64,000 nt of DNA from positions 62,001 through 126,000 of the forward strand of contig NZ_JADEVO010000012.1 of NCBI RefSeq assembly GCF_017114825.1, given 5' to 3'. The stretch's first letter is position 1; every line of letters starts with the position of its first letter. Shown here in pieces: positions 20,281-30,432 of the stretch. The notes below the pieces were generated by a model, which was not told the DNA's origin, made no database searches, and saw only the letters and a program-made list of their open reading frames with translations. The translations under genes and the position numbers were made by a program. This DNA comes from Pseudomonas gregormendelii. GTDB taxonomy: Bacteria; Pseudomonadota; Gammaproteobacteria; Pseudomonadales; Pseudomonadaceae.

Positions 20281-20817
20281 GTGCCCAGAATATTGACCGA
20301 AGCCCCGGCTGAAGACGCCTTGACCGAACACAATGCCAAAATGTTCGGTTCGCCCAAGGAACGCCTGGATTTCTACCGCAGGGAAATCCAGTATGAGACC
20401 AGCATCCTGGCCAACCGCACGGATGCCTACCTGGCCGCGCAGTCGTTCCTGGTCATTGCGTTTGCATCCTGTATGGCAAACCTCAACCCCGAGTGGGGCA
20501 AGCTGTTCACCTTGGTCGTGCCGCCATTCCTGGCGCTGCTGGGGTTGCTGAGTTCCCTGAATGCCTGGCCCGGCATCAGGGCGGCGTACGACATCATCGA
20601 TCACTGGCATTTCAAACAGAGCGAACTGCTGCGCAGTGAACCCCTGATGGGCCTGGCCTACGATGAATCGCCTTTATTCAGCGAGATGGAGTCTTCACAC
20701 AAGGGGTACCGCAAGTCGCTACTGTTTTCAGTGCGAACCCCGTGGATTTTTGCGACGTTTTGGGTATTGCTGGGCACTTATGCGGTATTTATTCAGGTGA
20801 CCAATCCTGGTGGTTGA
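20281..20817 (+). CDS. two-TM membrane protein, unknown function
   Basis: This 178-aa protein has a polar N-terminal 40 residues with an ERLDFYRREIQYETSILANRTDAYLAAQSFLV stretch (split here: ERLDFYRREIQYETS, then NRTDAYLAAQSF). A helical hairpin follows: TM1 at about 55-75 and TM2 at about 80-98 around PPFLALLGLLSSL. A final TM lies near the C-terminus (about 155-172, FATFWVLLGTYAVF). The arrangement recalls small membrane sensor (SLATT/RipA-like) proteins, but I cannot assign it. The start is a GTG shortly after the terminator of the kinase gene; no operon partner is seen. Confidence 0.65.
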   Translation: MPRILTEAPAEDALTEHNAKMFGSPKERLDFYRREIQYETSILANRTDAYLAAQSFLVIAFASCMANLNPEWGKLFTLVVPPFLALLGLLSSLNAWPGIRAAYDIIDHWHFKQSELLRSEPLMGLAYDESPLFSEMESSHKGYRKSLLFSVRTPWIFATFWVLLGTYAVFIQVTNPGG

Positions 20818-20822
20818 TCGGC

Positions 20823-20863
20823 CCTAGGCCTGTGGCGGGGGGCTTGCCCTCGCCACAGCCTAG
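20823..20863. repeat. REP-like inverted repeat
   Basis: CTAGGCCTGTGGCG is followed by a GC-rich loop and CGCCACAGCCTAG. This is a long near-palindrome of the Pseudomonas REP type and may also act as a terminator after the preceding gene. Confidence 0.7.
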
Positions 20864-20872
20864 CATTGGCTA

Positions 20873-21002
20873 TCAAGCCGCCAGATTAGCGGCGCTCATC
20901 TCTTTCTTGTACTGCGCTTTCAAACTCTCCATCTGCGCCCCAAGCTCTTGCAGCTCAGCCTTGCCCAACAGCTCCCGGGCTTCAGGGAACCTACCCTGTT
21001 CG
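20873..21002 (-). pseudogene. possible coding remnant (about 43 codons)
   Basis: On the minus strand an open frame reads EQGRFPEARELLGKAELQEL and continues to MESLKAQYKKEMSAANLAA before a TGA. It looks like a genuine helical, charged protein tail but has a stop immediately upstream and no plausible start codon. It may be the 3' remnant of a decayed gene just after the 98-aa ORF. I do not recognise the family. Confidence 0.35.
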
Positions 21003-21011
21003 CATTAGATA

Positions 21012-21308
21012 TCAAGCTCTGGATTCATGCGCGGGTTGGGTATTGGCGACCGCCATCGGCATCGAAGGGAAGTCCTCGTTCAACAGGCGCAGATGCTCAA
21101 TGGCTTCTTCGAATTTCAAGTCGGCTTTTCTGCGCATTGCCTGGTAGCGGTCGAACTGCTCGCCATCCAGCTCGCTGCCTTCGAGGAGGGCGAAGGCGGC
21201 TTGATTCAGCGTCTCGGCTTCTTCAAATAGCTGGCGGTTGCGTGCCAGGGCGAACTCGCGGCAGGCTGAAATTTCATCACGGGTGGAGTAGTGGATCATG
21301 ACCGGCAC
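21012..21308 (-). CDS. small helical protein, 98 aa (95 aa from the ATG at 21299)
   Basis: This soluble all-helical protein, MIHYSTRDEISACREFALA then ARNRQLFEEAETLNQAAFALL, carries many charged residues and no membrane segment. A later start at 21299 (MIHYSTRD) is equally plausible. I do not recognise a characterised family; similar small helical proteins are common in Pseudomonas. Its 3' neighbour on the same strand is the possible remnant at 20873-21002. Confidence 0.55.
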   Translation of the reverse strand: MPVMIHYSTRDEISACREFALARNRQLFEEAETLNQAAFALLEGSELDGEQFDRYQAMRRKADLKFEEAIEHLRLLNEDFPSMPMAVANTQPAHESRA

Positions 21309-21415
21309 CTTTGTTCGGACTGTTAATGATTAATAGGCAGCGGCACCGGCGAAGGATTTCAAATTTATGAGCGTTAAATTTCGATTATTCCGACGATAAA
21401 ACCCTGAGCAAAAAA

Positions 21416-22760
21416 TCAGTTTTTTCGTTTTTTACGCTGTTCGTATCGAGCAAGGATGGGTTGGGTGCTGATCCCGTGCACGAGGATGCTCAACGCCACC
21501 ACCGACAACGTCAGGTTGGTGCACAAGGCCGCGACTGACGGGTCCAGTCCGTGGTTCAGGGCGTAGAACAGGTAATACAGGCTGCCGATCCCGCGGATCC
21601 CGAACCAGCCGATCAACAGGCGATGGCGACTTTCGAGCAGACCGCCCCAGGGCATGGCCAGAACACTCAGCGGTCTGATCAGCAGGAACAATGCGCCACC
21701 TATCGGCAGCGCGCGCCAGTCACAGTGCGCAATCAGCACCACGCCGAGCAAGGTCACCAGGAATACTTCCATGGCGCGCTCCACCAGACCGCCAAATGCC
21801 AGCATGTCGCCCATCATGATGCCGGCGGCCACTTGGGAATCTTCAAGATTATCGGTGTCGCCATGCACCGCTTGCTGCGGATCTACGTTCTGGTGACCGA
21901 CCACTGGCTGCACAAGGTGTTCGGCCGGCACCTGGGCATCGCCCGTGGACTTGACCTCTTCCTGACGCAACCCCAGGCCAGCGGCGAAAACAGACAGGAA
22001 GCCGTAGGCGTGAACCCACTCGGCGCCGACATAGGCCAATGCGATCAGGGCCAGGGCCAGATAGTCGTTGGGGGAGAGTGTGCTGTCTTCGTTGGCAATG
22101 CGCAGGGACAAGGTCAACCGGCCGATTCCACGGCCCATCCAGTACCCGATCAACAGCCCCGCCGGCACTGCCCAGAGCAATCGGCCGAGCGCCCAATCAC
22201 CGAGCCAGCCAGGATTACCGTCTTGTTGCAGCAGGAGCAATCCAAGAATCACGAACGGGAAGGCGACCCCGTCATTCAGGCCGGCCTCGCCGGACAGCCC
22301 GAACCGCACGCTGTCGTCGTCGCGGGCATCGTTAACCTGCACCAGAGACGCGAGCACAGGGTCGGTCGGCGCCAGGATCGAGCCAAACCAGTGCGCTGAC
22401 ACCCCAAGGCAACTGGAACGCGAAGTGCAGCAGCAGACAAACCCCGGCAATGCTCAGCATCATGACCGGGCCCGCCAAGCCCAGTGCCACTCGCCAGTTC
22501 TTTTGCCTGAAGGGAGCGCGCAGCTTCAAACCGCAAACGAACAGGGAAAACAACACCGCCACTTCGGTCAGGTGTTCCATCCACACTGATGCATCGTCCA
22601 CATCCAGTTTTAATACGCCCAGGCCCGTGGGGCCGATGCCAACGCCCAGCGCCAGGCATACCGCCGAGGTGGTAACGGGTTTCCAGCGCAGATAGGACGA
22701 CGTCAATGCCAGGGTCAGCAACACGGCACCCAGGACGGCCATCCAAATGGTAAAGCTCAT
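21416..22760 (-). pseudogene. Na+/H+ (cation:proton) antiporter, frameshifted
   Basis: Two overlapping minus-strand frames together encode one CPA1-type antiporter. The N-terminal part (22760 to about 22375) has TM helices starting MSFTIWMAVLGAVLLTL. The C-terminal part continues with SILAPTDPVLASLVQVNDA and GEAGLNDGVAFPFVILG (ion-binding helix with the LAPTDPV motif) and ends in a basic tail RYEQRKKRKN. The frames switch near 22373-22378. Removing one base there restores ALFGSILAPTDP and gives one 447-codon frame (1345 bases minus 1), so the change is a single-base insertion. As it stands the protein would stop after about 140 residues. It is either a recent inactivation or a sequencing error. 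Confidence 0.85.
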
Positions 22761-22871
22761 GCTTGCGTCCCGCAGGAAGGTGGCCTTGAAACAGCGTGGA
22801 GTATGCTCAACCGACGCTCGCGCGCCGGTTGATGGTCAGCAGGCACAGCCCGAGGACTGGCTGCGCGACGG

Positions 22872-23729
22872 TTACAGCATTGGTTTACCACCGGTAACCC
22901 CGTAGCGCTGACCTGTGATGTAGCTGGCTTCATCCGAGGCCAGCAGCACATAGATCGGCGCGACCTCCACAGGCTGCCCGGGACGCCCCAACGGGGTCTC
23001 GGCGCCGAAGTTCTGCACTTCTTCGTCGGGCATGGTCGAGACGATTAGTGGCGTCCAGATGGGCCCGGGTGCGACGCTGTTGACCCGGATGTTCTTCGGC
23101 CCGAGCATCTGCGCCAGGCCGCCGGTAAAGTTGGCGATAGCGCCCTTGGTGGTGGCGTAGGCGAGCAGGGTAGGCTTGGGCATGTCCGAGTTGATGGAGC
23201 TGGTATTGATGATCGAGCTGCCGGGCTTCATGTGTTTCAACGCCGCCTGGCAGATGCGGAAGATCGCGGTGATGTTGACGTCGAACGTCATCACCCATTC
23301 CTCGTCCGGGATGTCTTCGAAATTCTCGTGGGTCATCTGGAACGCAGCGTTGTTGACCAGCACGTCAATGCGACCGAAGCGTTCGACGGTCTTGTCGACC
23401 ACCGCCTGGCATTGGGCTTTTTGCGCCAGGTCGCCTGGCACCAGCAGGCACTGGCGGCCGGCCTGTTCGACCCAGCGGGCGGTTTCCTCGGCGTCTTCAT
23501 GTTCGTTGAGGTAGGCAATGACCACGTCCGCGCCTTCGCGGGCGAAGGCAATCGCCACGGCGCGGCCGATGCCGCTGTCGGCGCCGGTGATCAGGGCAAT
23601 CTTGCCTTCCAGCCGGCCTGAGCCTTTGTAGCTTTGCTCGCCGCAGTCCGGGTAGGGATCCATTTTTTTCTGGGAGCCGGGGACGGGTTGTGCCTGTTTG
23701 GGGAAGGGCGGTTTTGGATAGTCGTTCAT
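22872..23729 (-). CDS. SDR family oxidoreductase (YghA-like)
   Basis: This 285-aa protein has the N-terminal extension typical of the YghA/general-stress-39-type SDR group (a DPYPDCGEQSYKGSGRLEGK segment, given in part: MDPYPDCGEQS). The cofactor motif TGADSGIG begins at about residue 49. NNAA, the catalytic Ser in NTSSIN, and Tyr-Lys in YATTKGA follow. It ends in YITGQRYGVTGG. These enzymes reduce aldehydes or ketones with NAD(P)H, and the substrate cannot be told from the sequence. The gene is downstream of no clear operon partner; the antiporter gene follows after about 110 bases. Confidence 0.88.
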   Translation of the reverse strand: MNDYPKPPFPKQAQPVPGSQKKMDPYPDCGEQSYKGSGRLEGKIALITGADSGIGRAVAIAFAREGADVVIAYLNEHEDAEETARWVEQAGRQCLLVPGDLAQKAQCQAVVDKTVERFGRIDVLVNNAAFQMTHENFEDIPDEEWVMTFDVNITAIFRICQAALKHMKPGSSIINTSSINSDMPKPTLLAYATTKGAIANFTGGLAQMLGPKNIRVNSVAPGPIWTPLIVSTMPDEEVQNFGAETPLGRPGQPVEVAPIYVLLASDEASYITGQRYGVTGGKPML

Positions 23730-23897
23730 CGTGAATCTCCAATCTCAAGGCGAAAGAGTCAGAGGGTGGACCCTGGGCTTTTGGCGTGGGTTCGGTTGGA
23801 TTTTCGGTGAAAGGGTTGAACGGTCAACACGCTGTGCCAGGCGCGACGCCATGGTGTAAGCTCTGCGACTCTTCGGATTCGACCCTTTGCGAGCCCT

Positions 23898-25241
23898 ATG
23901 CCGTCGCTTTTCAAACGCTCCCTGCTGCCAAAACTGCGCAGTTTCCCGCTGACCGCCGAGGCCGTCACCATCCTCTCGGGCGCCGCCGAGTTTCGTCGCT
24001 GCCTGTTGGAAAAGATCACCAGTGCAACCCGACGCATCTACATCGTCGCGCTGTACCTGCAACAGGATGAAGCCGGCCAGGAGATCCTCGATGCCCTGCA
24101 TGCCGCCAAACTGGCGCGCCCGGAACTGGATGTTGTGGTGGTCGTCGACTGGCTGCGCGCCCAGCGTGGCCTGATCGGTGCCGGCAAGCAGCCGGGCAAC
24201 TCGGCGTGGTACCAGGAAACCACACGCACCCATGCCAGCGAAGTGCCGGTGTACGGCGTGCCGGTGCAGAGCCGTGAGCTGTTCGGCGTGCTGCACTTGA
24301 AGGGTTTTGTAATTGATGATTGCGTGATCTACAGCGGCGCCAGTCTGAACAACGTTTACCTGCACAAGTTCGACAAGTACCGTTATGACCGTTATCACCT
24401 GTTGCACAACCGCGACCTGGCGGACTCGATGCAGCACCTGGTGCAGCACGGCCTGATCGCCTCCAAGGCGGTCAATCGCCTGGATTTGCCCAATCTGCCA
24501 ACCACCCGCAGCCTGCGCAACGATATCGGTGACCTGCGCAGCCGCCTCAAGCACGCGACGTATGACACCACCAGTGGGACTACGGACAAAGGCGGGCTGT
24601 CGGTCAGCCCGCTGCTCGGCGTGGGCAAGAACAATCCGCTGAGCCGGGTGATTGGCGAGTTGATCGCCAGCACCCAGCAGCAGCTGACCATCTGCACGCC
24701 GTATTTCAACCTGCCGCTGGCCGTGACCCGGGAAATCAATCGGGCACTGGCACGGGGCGTGAAGATCGACATCGTGGTCGGGGACAAGACAGCCAACGAT
24801 TTCTACATTCCACCCAGCGAGCCGTTCAAGGTGATCGCGGCGTTGCCATACCTGTACGAAATCAGCCTGCGCCGTTTCGCCAAGCGTCATCAGCGTTATA
24901 TCGACAGCGGCCAGTTGAACCTGCACCTGTGGAAGGACGGCGACAACACTTACCACCTCAAGGGTATGTGGGTCGACCAGCGTTATACCTTGCTCACCGG
25001 TAATAACCTGAACCCGCGGGCGTTCCGTCTCGACCTGGAAAACGCCTTGCTGATCGATGATCCCAAAGGTGAGCTGCTGGCGCCGCGCAGGGAAGAGCTT
25101 GGGCAGATTTTCCAGCACACCACGCGCATTGGCCGATACCAGGACCTGGAAACGCTGGTGGAATACCCGGCAGCGGTGGCCAAGTTCCTCAAGCGCGTCA
25201 GCCGCGTGCGGATCGAGAGGCTGCTGTACCGGATCCTGTAA
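23898..25241 (+). CDS. pssA: CDP-diacylglycerol-serine O-phosphatidyltransferase
   Basis: This 447-aa phospholipase-D-superfamily enzyme makes phosphatidylserine from CDP-diacylglycerol and serine, the first step to phosphatidylethanolamine. It carries two HKD-type motifs: HLKGFVIDD (H133, K135, D140) and HLKGMWVDQ beginning at H353, followed by NLNPRAFRLDLENALL. Its length and domain order match E. coli PssA (about 450 aa), a peripheral, membrane-associated enzyme. The start ATG at 23898 is the first in frame. It is monocistronic, with REP elements downstream. Confidence 0.93.
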   Translation: MPSLFKRSLLPKLRSFPLTAEAVTILSGAAEFRRCLLEKITSATRRIYIVALYLQQDEAGQEILDALHAAKLARPELDVVVVVDWLRAQRGLIGAGKQPGNSAWYQETTRTHASEVPVYGVPVQSRELFGVLHLKGFVIDDCVIYSGASLNNVYLHKFDKYRYDRYHLLHNRDLADSMQHLVQHGLIASKAVNRLDLPNLPTTRSLRNDIGDLRSRLKHATYDTTSGTTDKGGLSVSPLLGVGKNNPLSRVIGELIASTQQQLTICTPYFNLPLAVTREINRALARGVKIDIVVGDKTANDFYIPPSEPFKVIAALPYLYEISLRRFAKRHQRYIDSGQLNLHLWKDGDNTYHLKGMWVDQRYTLLTGNNLNPRAFRLDLENALLIDDPKGELLAPRREELGQIFQHTTRIGRYQDLETLVEYPAAVAKFLKRVSRVRIERLLYRIL

Positions 25242-25243
25242 CT

Positions 25244-25446
25244 TGCAGGAGCGAGCTCGCTCGCGAAAAACCCGAGTGCGTCACGGGGTGTCAGGTTTCC
25301 CGCGTTATCGTTATCGCCCATCGCGAGCAAGCTGGCTCCTACAAATCTGTGTAGGAGCGAGCTCGCTCGCGAAAAACCAGAGGCCGCCTCGGGGCATCAG
25401 GCACCCCGCGTGATCGTTAACGACCATCGCCAGCAAGCTGCCTCCT
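25244..25446. repeat. REP cluster (GAGCGAGCTCGCTCGCGA family)
   Basis: Two direct copies of a head containing GGAGCGAGCTCGCTCGCG (near 25247 and 25353) and two inverted partners (near 25320 CGCGAGCAAGCTGGCTCC and 25430) form nested REPIN-like pairs between pssA and the AraC gene. Confidence 0.85.
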
Positions 25447-25494
25447 GCATGTAAGATGGCGATATTCGAATAACAACCTGGCCTGCCTGATTTA

Positions 25495-26511
25495 ATGTCG
25501 GAAAAAGACACTATCTCCATCCAACTGGTGCGCGAAGCCCTGTTGCAAAGTTGTGCGCCCGGCGTGGCAACCGCCGAAGTACTGGAAAAGGTCGGCATTG
25601 CCCCGGCGTTACTCGGTACCGCGCATGCCCGGGTGCCGGCGACGGCCTATGCACGGCTGTGGCGGCTGCTGGCCCGACGGGGCGACGATGAGTTTTTTGG
25701 CATGGATCCGCGCCCACTGCGCTCCGGCAGTTTCGAATTCCTCTGCCGCAGCGCCATGGCCCAGCCCAGCCTGATGACGGGCCTGACCTGCGGCCTGGAC
25801 TTTCTCTCGCTGATGTTCCAGCACCTGCCTGCGCACCTGGTGCGTCAGCAGAGCCTGGCGGAAATCGTGCTGATCGAGGATGAGCAACCCGCCAAGCGCG
25901 CGTTCACCTACTTTACCTACTGGATGATCGTGCACGGCGTCGCCTGCTGGTTGGCCGGGCGGCGAATACCGATCCTGGCGATTGAACTGCGCTGCCCGAC
26001 ACCGGATTTTCTGGACGACTACCAGGTGATGTTTTCCGAGAACCTGCGCTTCGATCGACCCCGCACTCGCATGATTTTTGCCGCCGATTGCCTGGACATG
26101 CCGATCCGCCGCAGTCCCGAGGAGCTCAAGCGCTTCCTGGCCCATGCACCGGCCAATATCCTGGTGAAATACCGCGATCCACAGAGCCTCGCCAGCCGGA
26201 TCAAGCACGATTTGCGGCAGATCACCGCCCAGGACTGGCCGGAGACCAAGGCACTGGCGCAACAACTGTGCATGTCGGCCTCGACCTTGCGCCGTCGCTT
26301 GGCGGAGGAGGGGCAGACTTACCAGGGGCTCAAGGACAGCGTGCGCAAGGAGCTGGCGATCGTCTGGCTGGCGGACCCGGCGATCAGCTTTGCCGAAATC
26401 GCCACGCGCCTGGGGTTTGCCGATGCCAGCTCGTTCTACAAGGCGTTTCGCAAGTGGTCGGGGTCCAATCCCGGGCATTACCGCAGTCTTATACTGAATG
26501 AGCCGGACTGA
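25495..26511 (+). CDS. AraC family transcriptional regulator
   Basis: This 338-aa regulator has an N-terminal arabinose-binding-type effector domain (about 10-200) and a C-terminal AraC HTH domain (about 235-335, with LAQQLCMSASTLRRRLAEEG and FAEIATRLGFADASSFYKAF). The effector domain resembles OruR/GbdR-type regulators of amino- and fatty-acid use. It lies directly upstream of, and on the same strand as, the branched-chain acyl-CoA operon, so it is its likely activator. No operator could be identified between them because the intergenic region holds a REP element. Confidence 0.85.
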   Translation: MSEKDTISIQLVREALLQSCAPGVATAEVLEKVGIAPALLGTAHARVPATAYARLWRLLARRGDDEFFGMDPRPLRSGSFEFLCRSAMAQPSLMTGLTCGLDFLSLMFQHLPAHLVRQQSLAEIVLIEDEQPAKRAFTYFTYWMIVHGVACWLAGRRIPILAIELRCPTPDFLDDYQVMFSENLRFDRPRTRMIFAADCLDMPIRRSPEELKRFLAHAPANILVKYRDPQSLASRIKHDLRQITAQDWPETKALAQQLCMSASTLRRRLAEEGQTYQGLKDSVRKELAIVWLADPAISFAEIATRLGFADASSFYKAFRKWSGSNPGHYRSLILNEPD

Positions 26512-26540
26512 GCGGGATTGTGTAGTGGCCTGACTGGCCC

Positions 26541-26618
26541 CATCGCGAGCAAGCTCGCTCCTACAGTTTTAGCGTCAGCACACAGATCCTGTGGGAGTGA
26601 CCGTGCCCGCGATGAGGC
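26541..26618. repeat. REP-like element
   Basis: CATCGCGAGCAAGCTCGCTCCTACA faces GTGGGAGTGACCGTGCCCGCGATG in inverted orientation (partial quotes: GCGAGCAAGCTCGCTCC and GGGAGTGACCGTGCCCGCG). It lies between the AraC gene and the acyl-CoA synthetase gene. Confidence 0.75.
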
Positions 26619-26769
26619 CATTGCAGCCGCAACGCCTACCTAACCTTGGCCAAACCAGTCAAACAACTTGATAGCTTTGACCATTGTCCCGCCCTGCGCA
26701 CAGAGCGACTATTTCTCCTGTTGATTACGGTTCCCCCCAACCTAATAAAAATACAGAGGGATTCTGGCA

Positions 26770-28434
26770 ATGCACGACTACCTGACTGCCACTTCACAGT
26801 TCGATTATCAGCACACCGTCGATGCCGCACTGGCCGGCGACCTCACGGCGCTCAATGCCTGCGTCGAGTGTTGCGACCGGCACGCACTGCCCGGGCGCAT
26901 TGCGCTGTTCTGGGAGGGGCGCGACGGTTCGAGCGCGACTTATACGTTTAGCGACTTGCAGGACAAAGCCGCGCGTTTCGCCAATTTCCTGCTGGAGCAG
27001 GGCGTGCGCAAAGGCGACAAGGTTGCCGGCTTGCTCCCTCGCAATATCGAACTGCTGGTCACGGTGTTCGCGACCTGGCGCATCGGTGCGGTCTATCAAC
27101 CACTGTTCACCGCCTTCGGCCCCAAGGCCATCGAGCACCGTTTGGGCAGTTCCGGTGCCAAGGTGGTGGTGACCGATGCGGGTAATCGCAGCAAGCTCGC
27201 CGACGTCGAGAACTGCCCGACCATCGTTACCGTCGCAGGACCAAAAGGCCAGGGCATTGTTCGTGGCGATTTCAGCTTCTGGGCTGAGCTGGCCAATTAC
27301 CCTGCTGTCTGCGAACCGGTGCTGCTCACTGGCGAAGACCCTTTCCTGCTGATGTTCACCTCTGGCACCACCGGCCCGTCTAAAGCCCTGTCCGTGCCCC
27401 TGAAGGCCATCGTCGCGTTCCAGAGTTACACCCGCGATGCGGTCGACTTGCGCCCCGAAGATGCATTCTGGAACGTCGCCGATCCCGGCTGGGCCTACGG
27501 CATCTATTTCGGCGTGACCGGGCCACTGGCGATGGGGCATCCGATTACCTTTTACGACGGCCCGTTCACCCTCGAAAGTACCTGCCGGGTCATCAACAAA
27601 TATGGAATCACCAACCTCACGGGCTCGCCAACGGCCTACCGACTGCTGATCGCCGGCGGCGACGAGTTCGCCCGGTCCATCAAAGGCAGGTTGCGCATTG
27701 TCAGCAGTGCCGGTGAACCGCTGAACCCGGAAGTGATCCGCTGGTTCGCCGACAACCTGAACGTGGTCATCCACGACCATTATGGCCAGACCGAACTGGG
27801 CATGGTGCTGTGCAATCACCACGGCCTGGAACACCCGATTCACATGGGCGCCGCCGGCTTTGCCTCGCCCGGCCACCGCATTGTGGTGCTGGATGAAGCC
27901 TGCCAGGAACTGAGCGTCGGTCAGCCGGGCATCCTGGCCATCGATCGCAGCCAGTCACCGATGTGCTGGTTCGCCGGTTACGAAGGCGCGCCCACCAAAG
28001 CGTTCGTCGGCAACTACTACCTGAGCGGCGACACCGTCGAGTGGAACCCCGATGGCAGCATCAGCTTCGTCGGGCGCAGTGACGACGTGATCACCACCTC
28101 CGGCTACCGGGTCGGGCCGTTCGACGTGGAAAGCGCGCTGATCGAGCACCCGGCCGTGGTCGAGGCGGCGGTGGTCGGCAAGCCTGATCCGGAGCGCACC
28201 GAGCTGGTCAAAGCCTTCGTTGTACTCAGTGCGCAATACCGCGCCGACCCGGCGCTTGCCGAAGAACTGCGCCAGCACGTGCGCAAGCGACTGGCCGCGC
28301 ATTCTTACCCCCGTGAAATCGAATTTGTCAGCGAATTGCCGAAAACCCCAAGCGGCAAATTGCAGCGCTTTATCTTGCGCAACCAGGAAATCGCCAAGGC
28401 TCAAGAGGCCGCAGCGAAGAACGTTTCAGCTTGA
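26770..28434 (+). CDS. acyl-CoA synthetase (AMP-forming)
   Basis: This 554-aa ANL-superfamily ligase activates a short or branched acid with ATP and CoA. The P-loop-like core SGTTGPSKA begins at about residue 198. YGQTELG, the [23 protein letters not shown](T)TSGYRV hinge region and the C-terminal [10 protein letters not shown] with the catalytic Lys are present. Position and order match the acyl-CoA synthetase that opens the P. putida PP_2213-2217 cluster, used for isoleucine-derived and short-chain acyl groups. An ATG at 26770 with AGAGGGA upstream fits. Downstream genes follow at short spacing. Confidence 0.9.
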   Translation: MHDYLTATSQFDYQHTVDAALAGDLTALNACVECCDRHALPGRIALFWEGRDGSSATYTFSDLQDKAARFANFLLEQGVRKGDKVAGLLPRNIELLVTVFATWRIGAVYQPLFTAFGPKAIEHRLGSSGAKVVVTDAGNRSKLADVENCPTIVTVAGPKGQGIVRGDFSFWAELANYPAVCEPVLLTGEDPFLLMFTSGTTGPSKALSVPLKAIVAFQSYTRDAVDLRPEDAFWNVADPGWAYGIYFGVTGPLAMGHPITFYDGPFTLESTCRVINKYGITNLTGSPTAYRLLIAGGDEFARSIKGRLRIVSSAGEPLNPEVIRWFADNLNVVIHDHYGQTELGMVLCNHHGLEHPIHMGAAGFASPGHRIVVLDEACQELSVGQPGILAIDRSQSPMCWFAGYEGAPTKAFVGNYYLSGDTVEWNPDGSISFVGRSDDVITTSGYRVGPFDVESALIEHPAVVEAAVVGKPDPERTELVKAFVVLSAQYRADPALAEELRQHVRKRLAAHSYPREIEFVSELPKTPSGKLQRFILRNQEIAKAQEAAAKNVSA

Positions 28435-28450
28435 ATCCAAGGAAACTGTG

Positions 28451-29212
28451 ATGCAGATCGAAAACAAGGTTTTTCTCGTCACCGGCGGTGCGTCCGGGCT
28501 CGGTGCCGCCACCGCTGAAATGCTGGTGGCCGCCGGTGCCAGAGTGATGCTGGTAGACATGAACGCCGACGCCGTCGCCGCTCAGGCCCAGCGCCTTGGC
28601 GCGCAGAGTGTGGTCGCCGACATCAGTGATGAGGCCGCCGCCGAAGCCGCAGTGCAAGCCACGGTGAAAGCCTTCGGCGGCCTCAATGGCCTGGTCAACT
28701 GCGCCGGTATCGTGCGCGGCGAAAAAATCCTCGGCAAGACCGGCCCGCATGCGCTCGCCAGCTTCAGCCAGGTGATCAATGTCAACCTGATCGGCAGCTT
28801 CAATATGCTGCGCCTGGCGGCAGCGGCGATTGCCGAGACTGAAGCGGATAGCGACGGCGAGCGCGGGGTGATCATCAATACTGCGTCGGCCGCTGCCTAC
28901 GACGGCCAGATCGGCCAGGCGGCTTACGCAGCGTCCAAGGGCGCTATCGTCAGCCTGACCTTGCCCGCCGCTCGCGAGCTGGCGCGCTTTGGCATCCGCG
29001 TGATGACCATTGCCCCGGGCATTTTCGAGACGCCGATGATGGCCGGCATGACGCCTGAAGTACGCGCGTCCCTGGCGGCTGGCGTGCCGTTTCCACCCAG
29101 GCTCGGGAAACCGGACGAGTATGCCGCGCTGGTAAGGCATATCATTGAAAACAGCATGCTTAATGGCGAGGTGATCCGTCTCGACGGTGCCTTGCGCATG
29201 GCCGCCAGGTAG
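28451..29212 (+). CDS. SDR 3-hydroxyacyl-CoA dehydrogenase (HSD10-like)
   Basis: This 253-aa type II 3-hydroxyacyl-CoA dehydrogenase has the cofactor motif [10 protein letters not shown] near residue 13. NCAG, the catalytic Tyr159 and Lys163 (YAASKGA) and the family pair GKPDEYA/RLDGALR follow. In this family it oxidises (2S,3S)-2-methyl-3-hydroxybutyryl-CoA, an isoleucine intermediate, and related substrates. It starts 16 bases after the synthetase, with AAGGA upstream, and is followed at 11 bases by the thiolase, so they are co-transcribed. An ATG at 28451 was chosen; a GTG lies just before it. Confidence 0.9.
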   Translation: MQIENKVFLVTGGASGLGAATAEMLVAAGARVMLVDMNADAVAAQAQRLGAQSVVADISDEAAAEAAVQATVKAFGGLNGLVNCAGIVRGEKILGKTGPHALASFSQVINVNLIGSFNMLRLAAAAIAETEADSDGERGVIINTASAAAYDGQIGQAAYAASKGAIVSLTLPAARELARFGIRVMTIAPGIFETPMMAGMTPEVRASLAAGVPFPPRLGKPDEYAALVRHIIENSMLNGEVIRLDGALRMAAR

Positions 29213-29223
29213 GAGAATTCGTC

Positions 29224-30417
29224 ATGACTATTGCCAACGATCCGATTGTTATTGTCAGCGCCGTGCGCACCCCCATGGGCGGGTTCCAGGGCGAACTGAA
29301 AAGTCTCACCGCACCGCAACTGGGTGCTGCCGCGATCAGCGCCGCCGTCGAACGCGCCGGCATCGCCCCTGCTCTGGTCGAGGAAGTGCTGTTCGGCTGC
29401 GTCCTCTCCGCAGGCCTTGGCCAGGCCCCGGCGCGCCAGGCCGCGCTGGGTGCCGGGCTGGACAAATCAACCCGCTGCACCACGCTGAACAAAATGTGCG
29501 GCTCGGGTATGGAAGCGACGATGCTGGCCCACGACATGCTCGTCGCCGGCAGTGCCGAGGTGGTCGTCGCCGGAGGCATGGAGAGCATGTCCAACGCGCC
29601 GTACCTGCTGGACCGTGCACGCAGTGGTTACCGCATGGGGCACGGTCGGGTGATGGACCACATGTTTCTCGACGGGCTTGAAGACGCCTACGACAAGGGA
29701 CGCCTGATGGGCACCTTCGCCGAAGACTGCGCCGAGACCAACGATTTCAGCCGCGAGGCCCAGGATGCCTTTGCCATTGCCTCGACCACCCGTGCACAGC
29801 AGGCGATCAAGGACGGCAGTTTCAAGGACGAGATCGTCCCGCTTACCATTACCGTCGGCAAGGAACAGGCGCTAATCAGTAACGACGAACAGCCGCCGAA
29901 AGCCAAACTGGACAAGATTGCTTCACTCAAGCCGGCGTTCCGCGACGGTGGCACCGTTACTGCAGCCAACTCCAGCTCAATCTCCGACGGCGCTGCGGCC
30001 CTGGTGTTGATGCGCCGCTCCGCTGCCGAAAAACAGGGGCTCAAGCCGCTGGCAGTGATTCACGGGCATGCTGCCTTTGCCGATACCCCAGGCCTGTTCC
30101 CGGTCGCCCCGGTGGGCGCGATCCGCAAGTTGATGAAAAAGACGGGTTGGTCCCTGGACCAGGTCGATCTGTTTGAAGTCAACGAAGCGTTTGCGGTGGT
30201 CAGCCTGGTGACCATGGCCAAACTGGAAATCCCCCATGAAAAAGTCAACGTGCACGGCGGGGCTTGCGCACTGGGCCATCCAATTGGCGCATCCGGCGCG
30301 CGGATCCTGGTGACCCTGCTCTCGGCGCTGCGCCAGAAAGGCTTGAAGCGCGGCGTTGCAGCTATCTGCATCGGCGGCGGTGAAGCCACGGCGATGGCTG
30401 TGGAATGCCTGTACTAA
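29224..30417 (+). CDS. acetyl-CoA C-acyltransferase (FadAx-type thiolase)
   Basis: This 397-aa thiolase cleaves 2-methylacetoacetyl-CoA or acetoacetyl-CoA. The nucleophile Cys92 lies in NKMCGSGMEA. The C-terminal active-site block NVHGGACALGHPIGASG carries His352, and the second Cys382 lies in AICIGGGEA. The position after the SDR dehydrogenase matches fadAx of P. putida. A REP-type pair separates it from the acyl-CoA dehydrogenase gene, but direction and pathway indicate one functional unit. Confidence 0.92.
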   Translation: MTIANDPIVIVSAVRTPMGGFQGELKSLTAPQLGAAAISAAVERAGIAPALVEEVLFGCVLSAGLGQAPARQAALGAGLDKSTRCTTLNKMCGSGMEATMLAHDMLVAGSAEVVVAGGMESMSNAPYLLDRARSGYRMGHGRVMDHMFLDGLEDAYDKGRLMGTFAEDCAETNDFSREAQDAFAIASTTRAQQAIKDGSFKDEIVPLTITVGKEQALISNDEQPPKAKLDKIASLKPAFRDGGTVTAANSSSISDGAAALVLMRRSAAEKQGLKPLAVIHGHAAFADTPGLFPVAPVGAIRKLMKKTGWSLDQVDLFEVNEAFAVVSLVTMAKLEIPHEKVNVHGGACALGHPIGASGARILVTLLSALRQKGLKRGVAAICIGGGEATAMAVECLY

Positions 30418-30432
30418 AACCCGCACACCCCC

